Counted from the first letter of the stretch, positions 1 through 11,762 are shown. The stretch is 64,000 nucleotides of DNA from Dermanyssus gallinae (GCA_003439945.1 QVRM01001811.1:108501-172500), one strand, 5' to 3'. The notes: generated from the sequence alone by a model not told the origin. Program-made: numbers and translations.

Positions 1-442
1 ACGTCTCTCTGTTGATGTTGTCGTTGTTATTGTTGATGTTGCGCTGGGGATGTCCAAATTTCACCAGTTTACTGCTTAGACCTACCATAGAGCGGCTTCT
101 AATGAAAGCAAAATCATGATGCGCTTACCTAAACAAACGCGCAATCACCCTACAGGCCGGCCTGTTAACCACTCGTGTTGTAGGACAAAGCATTTGTAGT
201 AAATTACCACTACTTCTACAATTGGAAGGGAGGGTCAAGTTAACGGCATGCGACAATAACTACAACAGAGGTAATCAAACGCCTTTGCTGGCCTACGAAG
301 CCAATCAGTACATACCATACGTGCTGTAGCTATTAGCAGTTAATAACACTATGAATACCAAATGCAACGGCGGGGCCAACTAGAATGACTAATTACTATG
401 CTTATATATGACAGCACATATACCAGCTCATATATATGTGTA
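1..442. other. Unique non-coding sequence
   Basis: Ordinary complexity apart from a short run of TTG/ATG-like triplets in the first 40 bases. Stops are frequent in all frames, and I see no gene, RNA or mobile element. Confidence 0.5.
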
Positions 443-455
443 GATATATATGTAG

Positions 456-544
<89 letters not shown>
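443..544. repeat. (TA)n microsatellite
   Basis: An interrupted TA tract of about 100 bp. It is pure TA from about 466 to 544 and carries a few TG/TAGA interruptions at its left edge, where it appears older. Confidence 0.95.
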
Positions 545-547
<3 letters not shown>

Positions 548-913
548 AATTTGGTTGTTTTGATTGTTGGTTGATTGATCGATTATAAGATTGTTAGAGA
601 ACACTCGAAACACGTTGATGTAACATAAACACATTTACCGAGCGCAGGTGGTTATTAAATAAATAGATATTCTGTTCCAAGGAAATATTTCATCACGTTG
701 TCATCATACGCAATGCGAAAATTAGCACTGTGAGAAACGAATATAAAAGTGATCGCAATGAACAGTAGCTAGTTAGTTGACGTATTTCTTCTATAAGTAT
801 GTTTATAAGAATAGTACTTTGCACAGATCTCACATATACAAATAATTATTCAAATTAAGCATATAAAGAACTAAAGAGATCTGAAATACATATTTACAAT
901 ATGTGTGCAATTT

Positions 914-916
<3 letters not shown>

Positions 917-950
<34 letters not shown>

Positions 951-960
951 CTTTTTTTTT
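917..960. repeat. (TA)n microsatellite with T-run
   Basis: About 33 bp of TA repeats run directly into a stretch of mostly T. Confidence 0.9.
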
Positions 961-1728
961 AGAATATATAAATGTATTATGTATTTAAGTCTTTTATTAC
1001 TCACATACGTGGATGTGACGACGTAAATCTATTCGCTGTAGTAATAGTAGTAGTAGTAGTAGGCTAATAAATGTAGTGCGCTAATGAACGCAGCGGCACT
1101 AATAGAATTAAGTGTCAGCAATTGCTGTGGCAGTCGGCAGGGTGTTTGTCGCTGTAGGTTAGTGGACGTTATATGTCTGTCTATCGCTCGTATTCATAGT
1201 CGCAGCCTATTTCTCGCTCTGGTTCGTCGCTCTCTCGCTGCACATTCTACGGCTGCCGCTCATTTGCACCAAATATCATCCTCGTGAGACATGCCGGTCA
1301 ACTGGCACCTTTTTCAGTTGATTCGGTGATCTTTTCTAGATAAATGTATATACTACAACATACTCTATACATATAGGGTCAAGGCTCACGAAAACGAATG
1401 CGGCCGTTTTCGAGGCTTGATGCACACACACACACCCACACATTTACATTACATTAAACACACGTGTAATAACATCTGAATCGTTACAAAGTACCGAAAG
1501 GTGATGTAATGTACAAACATTGTAATTATTATAAGATCTATTTTCCAGAACACACGTCGTCGTCGCCGCGGAAAGTCTCCCCCGTGTTCCTTTCTATAAA
1601 TTGGAATCCGCAAACAGTAGTATTATCAAGTGTCGACAAAAGACATCGAAGATAGAGAGAGAGATCGATAGAATCGACATCCAATCTGTAACGACGCTCG
1701 TAGAATCGTATTGAAGAATGCTCTTTTA

Positions 1729-1739
1729 ATATATATATA

Positions 1740-1777
<38 letters not shown>
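1729..1777. repeat. (TA)n microsatellite
   Basis: About 49 bp of TA with one phase change (TATTATA) near 1746. Confidence 0.95.
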
Positions 1778-2155
1778 CAACAGCGGCTGCGACGGTCAAA
1801 GCATCAGCAGCAGCAACAATGCGGGGAAACGCGTGGAACGTGACGCGATAGCGTCGATTCTGAAATATGCCGGCAGTGATAGTCAAGTTGAGTTGGGTCC
1901 CCTCAGCTGGCCAGAGTCGCATTAACAGGTCGAGCAGCAGCGGTTGACAGCGGTTCGTTCTCGTCACGTAGTAACGCACTTTGCGAATCATAGGCATGCT
2001 GCAACACATTGCCTCCTCTCCTAGTTTAGAACGATCGGTCGGTGTTAGAAACTTCTGCTGGTGCTGCTGCTGCCGCTTCTCTTCTTTTTCGGTGGACTGC
2101 AACGTACTGCAAGACAAAACGCCTGGAGTTAATAACTCGCAGTACTAATTAGTGC

Positions 2156-2182
2156 ATATATATATATATATATATATGTATA
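2156..2182. repeat. (TA)n microsatellite
   Basis: About 27 bp of TA ending in TGTATA. Confidence 0.9.
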
Positions 2183-3242
2183 ACGACAATTACGACGAGA
2201 ACAACCACGATACTGCCACGGCAGCCGCATTAGATCGTATTCTACTTTATTGGCGACGGGATGAAACGACGGAAATGGCCGGCTACTCTGGAGTCGTCGG
2301 CGGGCGGGCGGGTGTGCTTTAGTTACGTACTAGGTAACCCTTTCGATGTGACCTTTCTTGACATGTGCAGCGCCGGGCTAGAGTAGAGTAAATAAAGAGA
2401 CAAATATACAGATTTTCTGTGCCAACAAAGATCCGACATCCGTAAGCAGGATATTAGCATGGGCCCGTGGGCTAAACATGTTATCCATGTTCCCTATCCT
2501 ATACGCACGTAGAAGATACCTGTCCTGATCGTTATGTTGAGGAGAGCAGCTTAGGAGAGAGGAATCGAAACAAGGTATATTCTTCTAGATGCAAACGAGA
2601 CGCACCTCCGGTGAGCGTTCAGCTTGCACACACACACACACAGGTTTCGATGATGATGATGATGGCGGCGATGATGCGGAGAAAGGCACACCAGTGTCTG
2701 AACGTGACGTCGTACCAGGGGCGCACCACACTATCACAAACAAACAGTTCGAAGCACATCGATCCGCTGGCTCGGCGCAGGCGAGCAAATTCCAATCGAT
2801 CTAAATCAGCCTGAATGGACGGCAAAGCCACAAACCGGAGTGCGTGATGGGTTCCATCTGCGTTGTGAGCAGACAGCCGCCAGCCGCCCGTTTGTCTGAC
2901 AATTGCGAAATGAGATCCTCCAGTCGGATCCAGTGAGGACAACCGCCACAAGGTTGATTGGCGTTCGTTTCGACGGCGTTCCGCTACTATTTACTATTTG
3001 ATAAGCGAACGCCAAGCCTGAACCAACCCCCCGCTCCCCCCCCCCCCCGCCAAGCAACACCTGCCGCACGATGATGAGCAACACTATGATGATGATTGTG
3101 GTGGTGATGATGATGATGACATGGTGCATCATACACAACGTACATACTTGCGGCCGACTCGAAGAGCAATCTGCACACATGAGCAGATGCGGAAGCCGAA
3201 AGAAAGGATTGTGTCGTTCAGTTTTGGCGCCGACTTAATCAG
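2183..3242. other. Non-coding, with CA, GAT and C-run repeats
   Basis: Contains (CA)n at 2629-2642, (GAT)n at about 2649-2664, a long C-rich run at 3028-3050 and GAT-type triplets at 3070-3120. Open frames over it on both strands owe their length to these triplets, and I recognise no protein. Confidence 0.5.
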
Positions 3243-3306
3243 TATATATATATATATATATATATATTTGTGTGTATATATATATATGTATATTAATATA
3301 TATATT

Positions 3307-3364
<58 letters not shown>

Positions 3365-3374
3365 ATATATATAT
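3243..3374. repeat. Long interrupted (TA)n tract
   Basis: About 132 bp. An interior block around 3285-3313, with interruptions TGTATATTAATA and ATTTATA, recurs in the tract at 51277-51420, as discussed in the findings. Confidence 0.95.
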
Positions 3375-3479
3375 GAATACGCGATTCGGTAGCTGATTGG
3401 CTTCGTACGCATCCAGGAATCATCACGGTCGTTCGCGTCGCCGTCGCGATTCTCCCCAGCCAGCCATTCAGTCGCCGCC

Positions 3480-3830
3480 GCCACCGGCATGAGCGGTGGG
3501 CGACGCGTAACTCGTCCGTCCTTGCGTCCGTCTGTCCGTTCGTTCGTCTGTCCTTTCGTCCAGACGTCCAGACCTGTCTGTAGACGCTGTGTATGTAGAA
3601 CGTAGGTTACGAACGGAGGCCGGCGAACGCGAACGGACGGCGTCAACCCCAGAGCTACCTCATTGAGTATCCTCGTATCGCCTATTCGGCCTCGCTTTTT
3701 GCTCGCTCCGAACCACGACCCGACCCGACCCGTGGTTGGCGTCCTCCTTCGCTGCCTCTCACGACCAACCAACCGGCCAAACAACCGTCCATCCGTCCGT
3801 CCGTCCAACGAACCGGCGACCTGTATGCAC
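3480..3830. other. CGTC/GTCC tetranucleotide-rich DNA
   Basis: Repeated CGTCCGTC, CGTTCGTC and CGACC motifs give a loose four-base periodicity near 3505-3570, 3715-3735 and 3780-3812. No coding signal stands out. Confidence 0.5.
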
Positions 3831-4138
3831 CCCTTTGGCGGCCGGCTGGCTTCAGCCCCACTTCCTGGTGTCTCCTCAATTCAGCCGACGATCGTGAACA
3901 AGTTTATCTACATGCAGGACATGCCGATGGGTGGATATGCAGGCCGATACATACATAGATAGATAGATAGGTGGGTAGATACAATCTGCCATCTACTGTT
4001 ACTACTCCTGTTGCTGCCGCCGCTGCTGGTGATGGTGGTGGTGGTGTTATTGCCACATTCGAAGCCGGCGGCATCGCTCCTCCGCCGTCTAAACGAGTGA
4101 ATAACGTCGGGCTGCCGGGCTGGCTGGCTGGCTCTATC

Positions 4139-4225
4139 TGGATCGATGATGATGATGTCCGATGATGATGATGATGATGATGGTGGTGATGTCCGATGAT
4201 GATGATGATGGTGATGATGTCCGAT
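4139..4225. repeat. (GAT)n with periodic GTCC punctuation
   Basis: Runs of GAT and GGT are interrupted three times by GATGTCCGAT, so this is a small minisatellite built from a microsatellite. The GTCC insertions recur at roughly 40-bp and 25-bp intervals. Confidence 0.85.
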
Positions 4226-4284
4226 GAGCGATGCCACGCCGCAGGCAGCAAACGCCGCGTGCAAACAGACCGGTGCTATTTGCC

Positions 4285-4520
4285 TCTGAGGCGGCGGCGA
4301 CGGCGGCGATTGTTGCTGTTGTTGATTCTGTTGATGCAGTTGCTACTGCTGCTGCTGCTGCTGTGGCTGTTACTGTTGTGTTCGTTTTCGTTGTCGTCGT
4401 CGTCGTCGTTGTCAGAGTCGGAACATGCCGTCCATGTCCGTAGTGTCTCGACGACGACGACGACGGCGACGACGTCGACGACGACGCCAGCAAACAGCAG
4501 CAGCAGCAGCAGCAGCAAAA
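4285..4520. repeat. Triplet-repeat mosaic
   Basis: Successive blocks of GCG, GTT/GCT, CGT, ACG/GAC and CAG repeats keep three-base periodicity for over 200 bp. They open long reading frames on both strands coding for single-residue runs, so those frames are not evidence of genes. Confidence 0.85.
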
Positions 4521-4627
4521 AAGCAATCGAGTCAAATTGGCCGACGACACGGAAGCTCTACCGACAACGGTCCAACTGATTGTTCCTACACCTTCTACGA
4601 CGGCAGACACTTTAGTGGCTGTCACAG

Positions 4628-4672
4628 CAGCGGTAGTAGTAGTAGCAGTAGTAGTAGTAGTAGTAGCAGCAT
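4628..4672. repeat. (GTA/GCA)n microsatellite
   Basis: About 15 copies of GTA or its single-base variant GCA. Confidence 0.9.
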
Positions 4673-4924
4673 TAGTATCACCGGCAACGGTAACTGCAGT
4701 AGCAGAAAAACGAGCAAACAGAAGTACAGAGAGAGCGAGAGGCAGAGAGAGAGAGGGGAGGACAAGAAAGAGAAAGGCGGGCTCAGAAGGCCGTGGCGCC
4801 GAGAACAACCGAGGAGACACCGGGCGTAGTAGAACTTCCGACGTAGTCCGGCACCGCTCTGAGTGAATGAATGAACTATTGATGGCTTACTGAGTACTTG
4901 TAAATACACTCGAAAGCATACAGC

Positions 4925-5330
4925 TCCTGTACTTGTTGTTGTTGTTGTTGATGTTGTTGATGTTGTTGTTGCGGTTGTGGTCTCGCACGATGGTCAGTCG
5001 AATCAGAACCACAATAGCGCGGACAACGACGCAGACAAATACCGCCACCGGCCTACCGAAAGTACCAGATGTCCTGCAGGGCAAATCTAGGACATCACCG
5101 ACATCTTGTCCCATCATCATCATCACCATCACCATCATCAGCATTATCACCCAAACAGTCTCCCACCGACAACAAACTCTGCTGGCGGCTGTTGATCGGC
5201 AGCGGCCTATTCGTGCCTATCTATACGTAGCTATCCATTCACATCTTCGGCGTTTACCTTTCGAACGATTCGCACTAATAGCACCCCTAATTATATCGCG
5301 TATACGATACACTTTTCAAGATTCCCTTCA
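4925..5330. other. Non-coding DNA with (TTG)n and CAT-type triplets
   Basis: (GTT)n with GAT variants occupies about 4936-4973 and CAT/CAC triplets about 5113-5142. Otherwise the DNA is unique with no recognised gene. Confidence 0.5.
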
Positions 5331-5355
5331 ATATATATATATATATATATATATA
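5330..5355. repeat. (TA)n microsatellite
   Basis: About 26 bp of TA. A second, shorter tract lies at 5490-5503. Confidence 0.9.
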
Positions 5356-5503
5356 AAACAGAAGCCTACTTTCTACTTAAACGCTCTACGCTTAATATAT
5401 GTTCTTTTTTGCTTAATACGAATCACTTTACCTTTTTAAACATATGTCTTCTCATATAGCCGATAGGCACTCCTTGAGAAAAATTGTGTTATATATATAT
5501 ATA

Positions 5504-6124
5504 AGTGTATACAGTTGACAAAGGTATCTACCCATTGAAAACGGAAAACGTAGTAAATGAAACGACGGCGACAATCCTGATGAGCCGCGTATTGATCTAG
5601 ATGATTATACGCGGGCTCCAAGCAGTCTGGCTTCAGCGGCCCTGACCAGACTGTCTTTATCGTAAACGCAGCAACAGCAGCAGCGACACCAACATCTTCT
5701 TATCCTTAGACATCATTGAAGAAAATCTTTCTCTTTCCCTCTCCGTCTGTCTTCAGACATCCGGATCTGGAATGATTATCTTTTCCGACCGACGATAACA
5801 ACAGCACAACACTAGAAGAACAACGCCAATGCCAAGAAGAATGCATGGCGTCGATTGATTGAGCGAATATCGACGCAAGCCGCCACAACTTCATCGATTG
5901 AGGAGGCGATGCGATTGCGGTTGTTGTTGTTGACCTCCTCGCCAATGGCAACAGCAGCAGCGGCGGCGATGAGGGACCAGGCAAGAGGACGAACGTATCC
6001 GAACACCTTGCAGCACTAGAATCAAACATAGAGGCCGTCGTAACCAAGTAACCAGCCACCGAGACAACAGTTGACGTCGACAATAGCCGCAGCAGCTGAA
6101 GTGATGCGGCTGATTTTGGGCCAG
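5504..6124. other. Non-coding DNA
   Basis: Mostly unique sequence with scattered CAG/CAA triplets. A small inverted repeat (CAGTCTGG ... CCAGACTG) lies at about 5626-5660. No gene was recognised. Confidence 0.45.
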
Positions 6125-6165
6125 CGCAATCAAACAACAACAACAGTAGCAATGATAAAGACAGT

Positions 6166-6196
<31 letters not shown>

Positions 6197-6595
6197 ACAA
6201 CAACAGCAACAGCAACAATAGTAACAACAGCGGCAGCAACAACAACAAAAACAACAACGGCAACTACAGCTACAATCGCATGAATCACACACAACAACAA
6301 CAACAACAACAACAACAACATGCACAGCAATAACTACAGTAACAACGACGTAACGTCTCAACTCCAGCGTTATGGCACAAACCGCAGCATAAATAGCTAC
6401 AACAGCAACAACAACAAACATAATACAACAACAACAATAATGTTAACGATTGTTGATGATGAATGATGATGATCGCTATTATGACGATAGCGGTGACAAG
6501 CAACAATGGCCACAGCATTAATTGCGGCTGATGGCTCTGCTTCTGCCGCTACAACAACAACAACAACAACAACTACTACTACTACTACCACCAGT
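6125..6595. repeat. CAA/CAG triplet mosaic
   Basis: Nearly 470 bp of CAA, CAG, TAA-like and CTA triplets, densest at 6136-6320, 6397-6440 and 6550-6592. The strand is almost entirely purine and C in phase. The minus-strand poly-Val/Leu and plus-strand poly-Thr frames are artefacts of this composition. Confidence 0.9.
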
Positions 6596-7030
6596 ATGAC
6601 ATAAGATTATGCAAATATTAGCTCCGGCAATTTTAGCGAGACTCGAAACAAAGCCCACCCGCCCGGCTACGAAGTGAGCGAGTGACAGAGTGAGTGTCGC
6701 TCCTAATTGTCCGCCCCTCGTTTAACGGATGGGAATTCAAGGACCAGTTGATGACGGTGTCTATCTAGCCAGCTAGCGGTATCCGCGTTGGTGACTATGG
6801 TTGTAGCAGACAAAAGCTTCGGGAATCGTAGAGAATAAAAAGAAGATTGCCGCTGAGAAAAAAAATATATATATATGGAGGGCGAGAGGGCGCCCGCAAT
6901 TACCAGGCTGCGGTAATGACAGAGCAAACACAGCAGCTGGCAGATGGCTCCCAGTCAACCCGGTCAGGCCCAGCGCTTTGTCGTCAAAGTCCAAAGTGGC
7001 ACAGGAATAGCTGTTGTTGTTCTCTAACTC

Positions 7031-7036
<6 letters not shown>

Positions 7037-7064
<28 letters not shown>
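7037..7064. repeat. (TA)n microsatellite
   Basis: TA repeat next to a GTGTGT run. A shorter TA tract is at 6865-6876. Confidence 0.9.
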
Positions 7065-7887
7065 AGAGAAGGGGGAATATCGACTTCGCATGACCACCAT
7101 TTCCGCTATGCTCGACCACATTCGGCCATGAACTACTACCGATCAGCTCATAATCGAATCTAAACGCACTCTTAAAGTCCCTCTTCGCTCATCCTGTTTG
7201 CTTTTGTGTCTGCGATTCGCTCTCTTTTTTTCTCTCGCTCCCACTCCCTCCCTCTCTAGGTACCTAACTAACACCGTTTAGCGGCCATCGTCCGCTTTCC
7301 GCGGCTAACTTTACAACTAGTAGAGAATAACGAGTCGCGTGAGCCGCGTACCATCAAACGGTTACTCGAAAGTGACTTCGACTGACGATGAGGAGGACTC
7401 CGAACATTCAGGCGTTCCTCATATGAACTGGCAGCCGACGACTTAAGCAGAAGCGGCAAGTGGAAGGAGGGTGCGCAACTGTGGACCAGGATGACGCATT
7501 GTCATGGTCCCCGCAACATAACATGTGAATCATTGACCTAGTGTTTGTGCTCGGGAAAGAGCCCCTCCACGATCACCTCCTTCTCCCTATCCGCGCACAT
7601 CCTCGGACAGCGATTAAAGGGAAACAACCGATGAGCGCTTCCCGCCGACTGCCACAAGAACAACAATAGCCGCTACTACTACTACTACTTCTAATACTAC
7701 AGTTGCAAGTACGCCACCATTACGGTGCGTTTGCAGAGTTAAAATTTGCAGCAACTCATAAGCCCGATGATAAGCCCAGTTATCAGCTATAGTTAAGCTG
7801 TTTTCTCGACTGTACGCTGCAGAACGGCTATAAATTATTACTAGCTTAAATGTGAAGGCCTTGAGAAGGCGGCCGTTGTTTACAGTT
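7065..7887. other. Unique non-coding DNA
   Basis: Mostly normal-complexity sequence with a pyrimidine-rich stretch at 7205-7260 and a (CTA)n run at about 7673-7690. I recognise no gene or mobile element. Confidence 0.45.
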
Positions 7888-7985
7888 TAGTGGCAGCGTG
7901 GTCTAGGGGACTAGAGGGGGTGCGCTAGCAACGGTTGTCATTTCTCGGGCTGTCGGGAAAGCAAGACACTTCAGTTTGAATACCT
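7888..7985 (+). mobile_element. tRNA-like Pol III element (SINE-head candidate)
   Basis: TGGTCTAGGGG fits the tRNA box A consensus (TRGYNNARNNG) at every position. A degenerate box B-like segment (AGTTTGAATACC) lies about 70 bases downstream, a spacing like that of tRNAs with a long variable arm. Short TTA repeats and a (TA)n tract follow, as in a SINE tail. Pairing is too poor for a working tRNA, so a SINE or tRNA relic is likelier. Confidence 0.4.
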
Positions 7986-7998
7986 TATTATTATTACC

Positions 7999-8001
<3 letters not shown>

Positions 8002-8038
<37 letters not shown>
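8002..8038. repeat. (TA)n microsatellite
   Basis: About 37 bp of TA immediately after the tRNA-like unit and a TTATTATTA stretch. Confidence 0.95.
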
Positions 8039-8042
<4 letters not shown>

Positions 8043-8100
8043 CCCGCAAAAAATAAAGGCGTTATAGAAAAGGCGATATAGAAAAACACAAAATGTACAA

Positions 8101-8247
8101 TTGCGAGACAATCTGTCCTCCTATGTAGAAACTAAGCACATCGTTGTGCTCGTGAGTTTTTGATTTTGAAGTACTGGACGTGAAAGCGAATAAAATAGTT
8201 TCATTTTGTGCTTAGATTCTCTATAGGAGGACTGATTGTCTCGCGCA
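8101..8247. repeat. Imperfect 40-bp inverted repeat
   Basis: The left arm (8101-8140) and the reverse complement of the right arm (8207-8247) share blocks such as GAGACAATC, GTCCTCCTAT and CTAAGCACA, separated by a loop of about 66 bases. It could be a foldback element or a hairpin-forming relic. The loop sequence recurs at 8496-8541. Confidence 0.75.
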
Positions 8248-8495
8248 TTTTGTGCTCCAATGTTGGACTTTTAGTAATATCACTCTCACTCCAAAACAAG
8301 ATTTCTCATAGACCATTTCCATTGAAAAAAAGTATTTACTTTAATAATCTCTACAATCATCTATATCTATCCTCAGATATCTGGAATAAGGTCATTTATG
8401 CATGCACTCAATCTGGAAAAAAATAATAACTCCGCAATCGCAGTGCATTTACCTGAATGTGTTAGTTTTGAGCGCTGTGAATGGTCGTAGGGTTA

Positions 8496-8541
8496 TGATT
8501 TTGAAGTATTTGGTGTGAAGGCTAATAGAATACCTTATTTT
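8496..8541. repeat. Diverged direct copy of the 8161-8207 loop
   Basis: TGATTTTGAAGTA followed by a GTGAA-rich and AATA-rich stretch matches the loop at 8161-8207 with scattered changes. It is itself bracketed by short inverted pieces (TGGTCG near 8483 and CGACCA near 8561), echoing the arrangement of the first unit. Confidence 0.6.
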
Positions 8542-8549
8542 CCGCGAAT

Positions 8550-8849
8550 TTGCTTCTAAACGACCATGTCGCATATTTTGGTCGGTGTTATATGTTCTTC
8601 GGAGGAAGCAGCAAGGAATTATCTCACGAACACGACAGTGTGCTTAATTTCTACACAGACTGGTTGTCTCGCAATTGCACATTATGTGATTTTATGTTGG
8701 GAAACAACACCAGTGTCACACTTCTGCCCGGCTGCAAGATTACCGTCAAGGACGATCTGGAGCTACTAGGTGTGCCAATTTGCTCCGAGCTAGTTAGTTC
8801 TCTAAAAACAACGAGGCTTTTTAGAGACCTAACTAGAAAATACGGCTGA
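8550..8849 (+). pseudogene. LINE reverse-transcriptase fragment
   Basis: An open frame with no internal stop. Its second half reads LPGCKITVKDDLELLGVPI, the segment just after the RT palm in a LINE clade of invertebrates, where a 'DLxLLGxPI' motif follows a short cysteine-containing stretch. Both the N-terminal RT core and the rest of the C-terminus are missing, and the frame has no ATG at its left edge, so this is a relic. It runs straight into the 3' end of an R1-like copy on the opposite strand at about 8855, suggesting that one element inserted into or beside the other. The family match is from recalled motifs, not a search. It may belong to the same clade as the relics at 31.3-32.4 kb. 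Confidence 0.5.
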
Positions 8850-8854
8850 ATAAA

Positions 8855-10080
8855 TGGTCACCACGGCGAGGAAGCTCCCTGCAAGCGTGGGCCGGGGGAG
8901 GGGGCGCCTTATGAGGTTGGCCCTTATTTTTCTCGTAATATGGTTTTAAAGACTTCGAATATAATGTTCAAGTACGAGAGTGCTTACGTCATGTTTGGAG
9001 GTCATGTAGGTTAAAAGCTGGAGGCTTCATTAAAGCGGTAAAGATGCGCGCTGCTCCGCCCATGTAGGGCACCTCACAACAGTGTGCTCTGGAGCGTCCT
9101 CTGATCCATCGCAGCAGTAAATGCACTTGGGGCTGGAAACCTTCCCGATCCTACACAGAAAGGACTGGAAGTGCCGTGGCCTGTCATGATCTAGATTAAG
9201 TAGAAGGTAAGCTTACCCCCAATCGGGTCAGCCAGATTTTGATGTTCGGGATTAGGGTGCGGAGACTGGCGCCTGGGGCACCCTCTAGTTAGGGCTCCGA
9301 CCCTCTGGGCCCGGCACAGCGGTTCCTCTTGGCGGCGAACGTAACGGTGTCGGTGGGCAAGGCTGGAGTTCCGTACTTGGCGGCGGACCTGATAATATGA
9401 CGTTTGGATAATCAAGGCCCCATTGTTGGGCATGAACCGCGCGACGTTGTTGGCTGTCTTGATTGCCTTCTCTGCCGCCCGCAGCACGTGTTTGGCACTC
9501 CTGTTTAGGGTGACTCCGAGGTACCTCACCTTGTTGACGACTGCGATATCCGGTCTTCTAGATGGAGGTAGAGGGCAGGGCAATTTCTCCATCCCATTAG
9601 AAGTATGGCCTCGCTCTTAGCGGGGGCGAGAGCGAGACCCGCCATCTGCAGCCAGTGGGTGACATCAACAAGTGTTTCATTCGTACGGCTCTGTAACAAA
9701 TCCGGAGTCCGGGACTGAACGGCGAAGACAAATTACTCGGCATAGTCTAGGAGGCTGACCCCGAAGGGAAGGTCCCTTAGCCGCAGCACGTCGTAGTATA
9801 GTGTGAAGTCACGTGGCACTCCTGCATTCATGTTAAAAGTAGTTCCGTGAGACAATATCGTCCTGTCATTTAGGTAGTTTGATACGACCCGGAGTAGGTA
9901 GACTGCCGCGGTCTTTGTGTGGAGAGTCTCCAGGGTGATTCTCTATGGTAGGCTGTTAAAGCGTTTTGTACGCCAGCTAGGATGTCCCGGTGAAGATCTG
10001 CCGTATGGCGTCGATATAATGTCCAGAGGTTGACGTCTTCGTAGTTCGTAACTCTAGCTTTGAAATTGAGGCCGGTACAA
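8855..10080 (-). pseudogene. R1-clade retrotransposon ORF2 pseudogene (RT to C-terminus, 3' UTR)
   Basis: Reading leftwards on the minus strand, the frame holds an 'FNSLP' and 'SNYLNDRTI' block (RT palm) near 9850-9970, a 'NAGVPRDF' version of the conserved GVPQGS motif, and 'LLDYAE-stop' where the catalytic FADD should be (9733-9747). 'KVRYLGVTL' follows near 9515-9540. The C-terminal zinc motif CIYCCDGSEDAPEHTVVRCP lies at about 9070-9115. The 3' UTR (8860-8890) keeps TTGCAG and GTGGTGACC, which are also present in the 38-43 kb element. Both aspartates of the YADD core are spoiled or out of frame, and at least one frameshift and several stops interrupt it, so it is dead. It retains the 50-60 residue segment between FADD and RYLGV that is missing from the 38-43 kb copy. 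The 5' end is truncated within the RT. Confidence 0.88.
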
Positions 10081-11200
10081 CACTTAAGCGCAAGTAATAA
10101 CTAATCGCCAGTTGATCATGCTTGGTTTTTTCCAATCACTAATAAACATTCTGTCGATATTGGCCCTGTTTTGTTTTCACTGAAGCTGCATTGACGTTAT
10201 GTATTCACGCTGAAGAATGAATACTACGCAAATACTAGCAAATAAAATACGCCCATCTAAGAGCCACATGCATTTACAGCTGTCGGTCGGTGTCGGTCGT
10301 TGTTGTCAATGTTGTCGTCTGCTGTCCACACGAGCCGGCCTTTCACTCAGCATTGGGAATTACTGGGAACTATTTCGTTCACACAAGTATCGTCAGATAC
10401 CTATGCGTTTTCCCGTCCCCTGGTCCCTCGGTGCTTCTTAGTAGTCCTCATTGCCGCGTTTCTTCCTTTGTCCGTTCCTCATCCTCTTTCTCTTTCTCCC
10501 TTTGTTGCCCTTTTCTCCTAGTTTCGCTCCCGATTTGCCTCTCAGTCCATTCAGTTCATAGACAGGAAAGCGAGTGCATCCGGGCCCGTTGCCCGAGGCG
10601 ACGACCGTACAGTTGAACAGAGGCAGTGTCGAGCGATTGTCGACCGCCCATACACCTCTTAGCCTATACATAGCTACCCTGTTTCTAACGCGAAATCGTT
10701 TGCTCCCAACTACGACCAGGCGAGTGCAAGGTGCATATCGTATTCCTACTTTACCAGCATAGCGATAACCAGCAGCAGTGAAACTATGCTCCAGGAAAGC
10801 CATAATCATGACAACAACGGCGACAACAACAACAACAACAATGTCCCTTACATGTACTATTCTACTCGGTACTGCCGCTACAAGTTGTTCTAGTGTCATT
10901 TATCCTACGAGTTATTTTGAATCGTATTTTGTCGAATCATTATATTGCTTCATTTTGCGCTTGCCTGTTTGTCTCTGTATAAACAGTTGTAAAAGCAAAA
11001 CGTATGCATGATTCTCATCAACCTGCTCATCCTTATAGCTTAGTTCATAGCATGTACAAGTATATAAGCATGTGCAGACAGCCATCTTCATTTGTCAGCA
11101 GCAGCAGCAACGACCGTAGCGGAATTAATACGAGAATGACACATGTCACCGATTGCACAGTGCCTCAATACTAAAACACTCTCCAACGGTAAGCAAAACA
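10081..11200. other. Non-coding region with one unrecognised open frame
   Basis: A minus-strand frame of 153 codons (10438-10899) ends in a Lys/Arg/Gly-rich tail, and its N-terminal third is a poly-Val run from triplet repeats at 10806-10842. The middle (about residues 45-115) has normal composition but no motif I know. There is no evidence of splicing signals or conservation, so I would not call it a gene. Confidence 0.35.
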
Positions 11201-11204
11201 TAAC

Positions 11205-11330
11205 AGTAACAACAACAATTAGTACTGCGGCAACAACAGCAATAATTACTACTACTACTACTACTACGACGACGGCATCAACAACAACAAGTACTACAAC
11301 AACCACAACTACAATAAAAGGTTACAACAA
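11205..11330. repeat. CAA/CTA/CGA triplet mosaic
   Basis: Runs of ACA, ACT and ACG triplets in one continuous phase, encoding poly-Thr in one frame and poly-Val on the other strand. Confidence 0.9.
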
Positions 11331-11762
11331 TGGGAACAACACGCATGCTTTGCCCATGCAGCTGCTCTAATTGCGGCCATTAATCAAACAAGGGCGACTA
11401 ATTGATTCATAAGTGGCTGTTGCAGAAGAGTGGGTGCCGGCCGCGGCCAGCAGAGTGACTGAATGGAAAGAAATCGCATGCGCAAAACAACTCTATCTCA
11501 CTAGTAGGATCGGCATCGGCCAACCGAGCAAACAACAATCGTCGTCCTACGGCCACTGCCATAGCCAATCCAGAAGCCACGAGTGCTACTTTTTATTTTA
11601 ATATTTCACTTACTAGCACTACTCTGTGTTAGCGCCTCAACGGTGCAGAGCCGCCAAACACACATCATTCACGACTGGTGCTACGATTTACACCTAGAGT
11701 AGAGATCAGCCACGGCTACGACGGCTGGCTAAAAACTTAAGCAATTCACTCATTTGGGCTAC

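Larger units (their letters stand above)
545..2155. other. Non-coding, with small simple repeats
   Basis: AT-rich unique DNA holding a (GTA)n run at about 1037-1063, a (CA)n run near 1424-1442 and GA-rich sequence near 1650-1670. The short open frames here are low-complexity or lack any recognisable domain. Confidence 0.5.

Noticed and set aside
4134..4820. 228-codon minus-strand frame of poly-Thr/Ala/Ser
   Set aside because: Direct product of the triplet mosaic at 4.14-4.7 kb.
10438..10899. 153-codon minus-strand frame that partly looks like a protein
   Set aside because: Contains a repeat-derived poly-Val segment and a simple basic tail; no known motif and no supporting signal.
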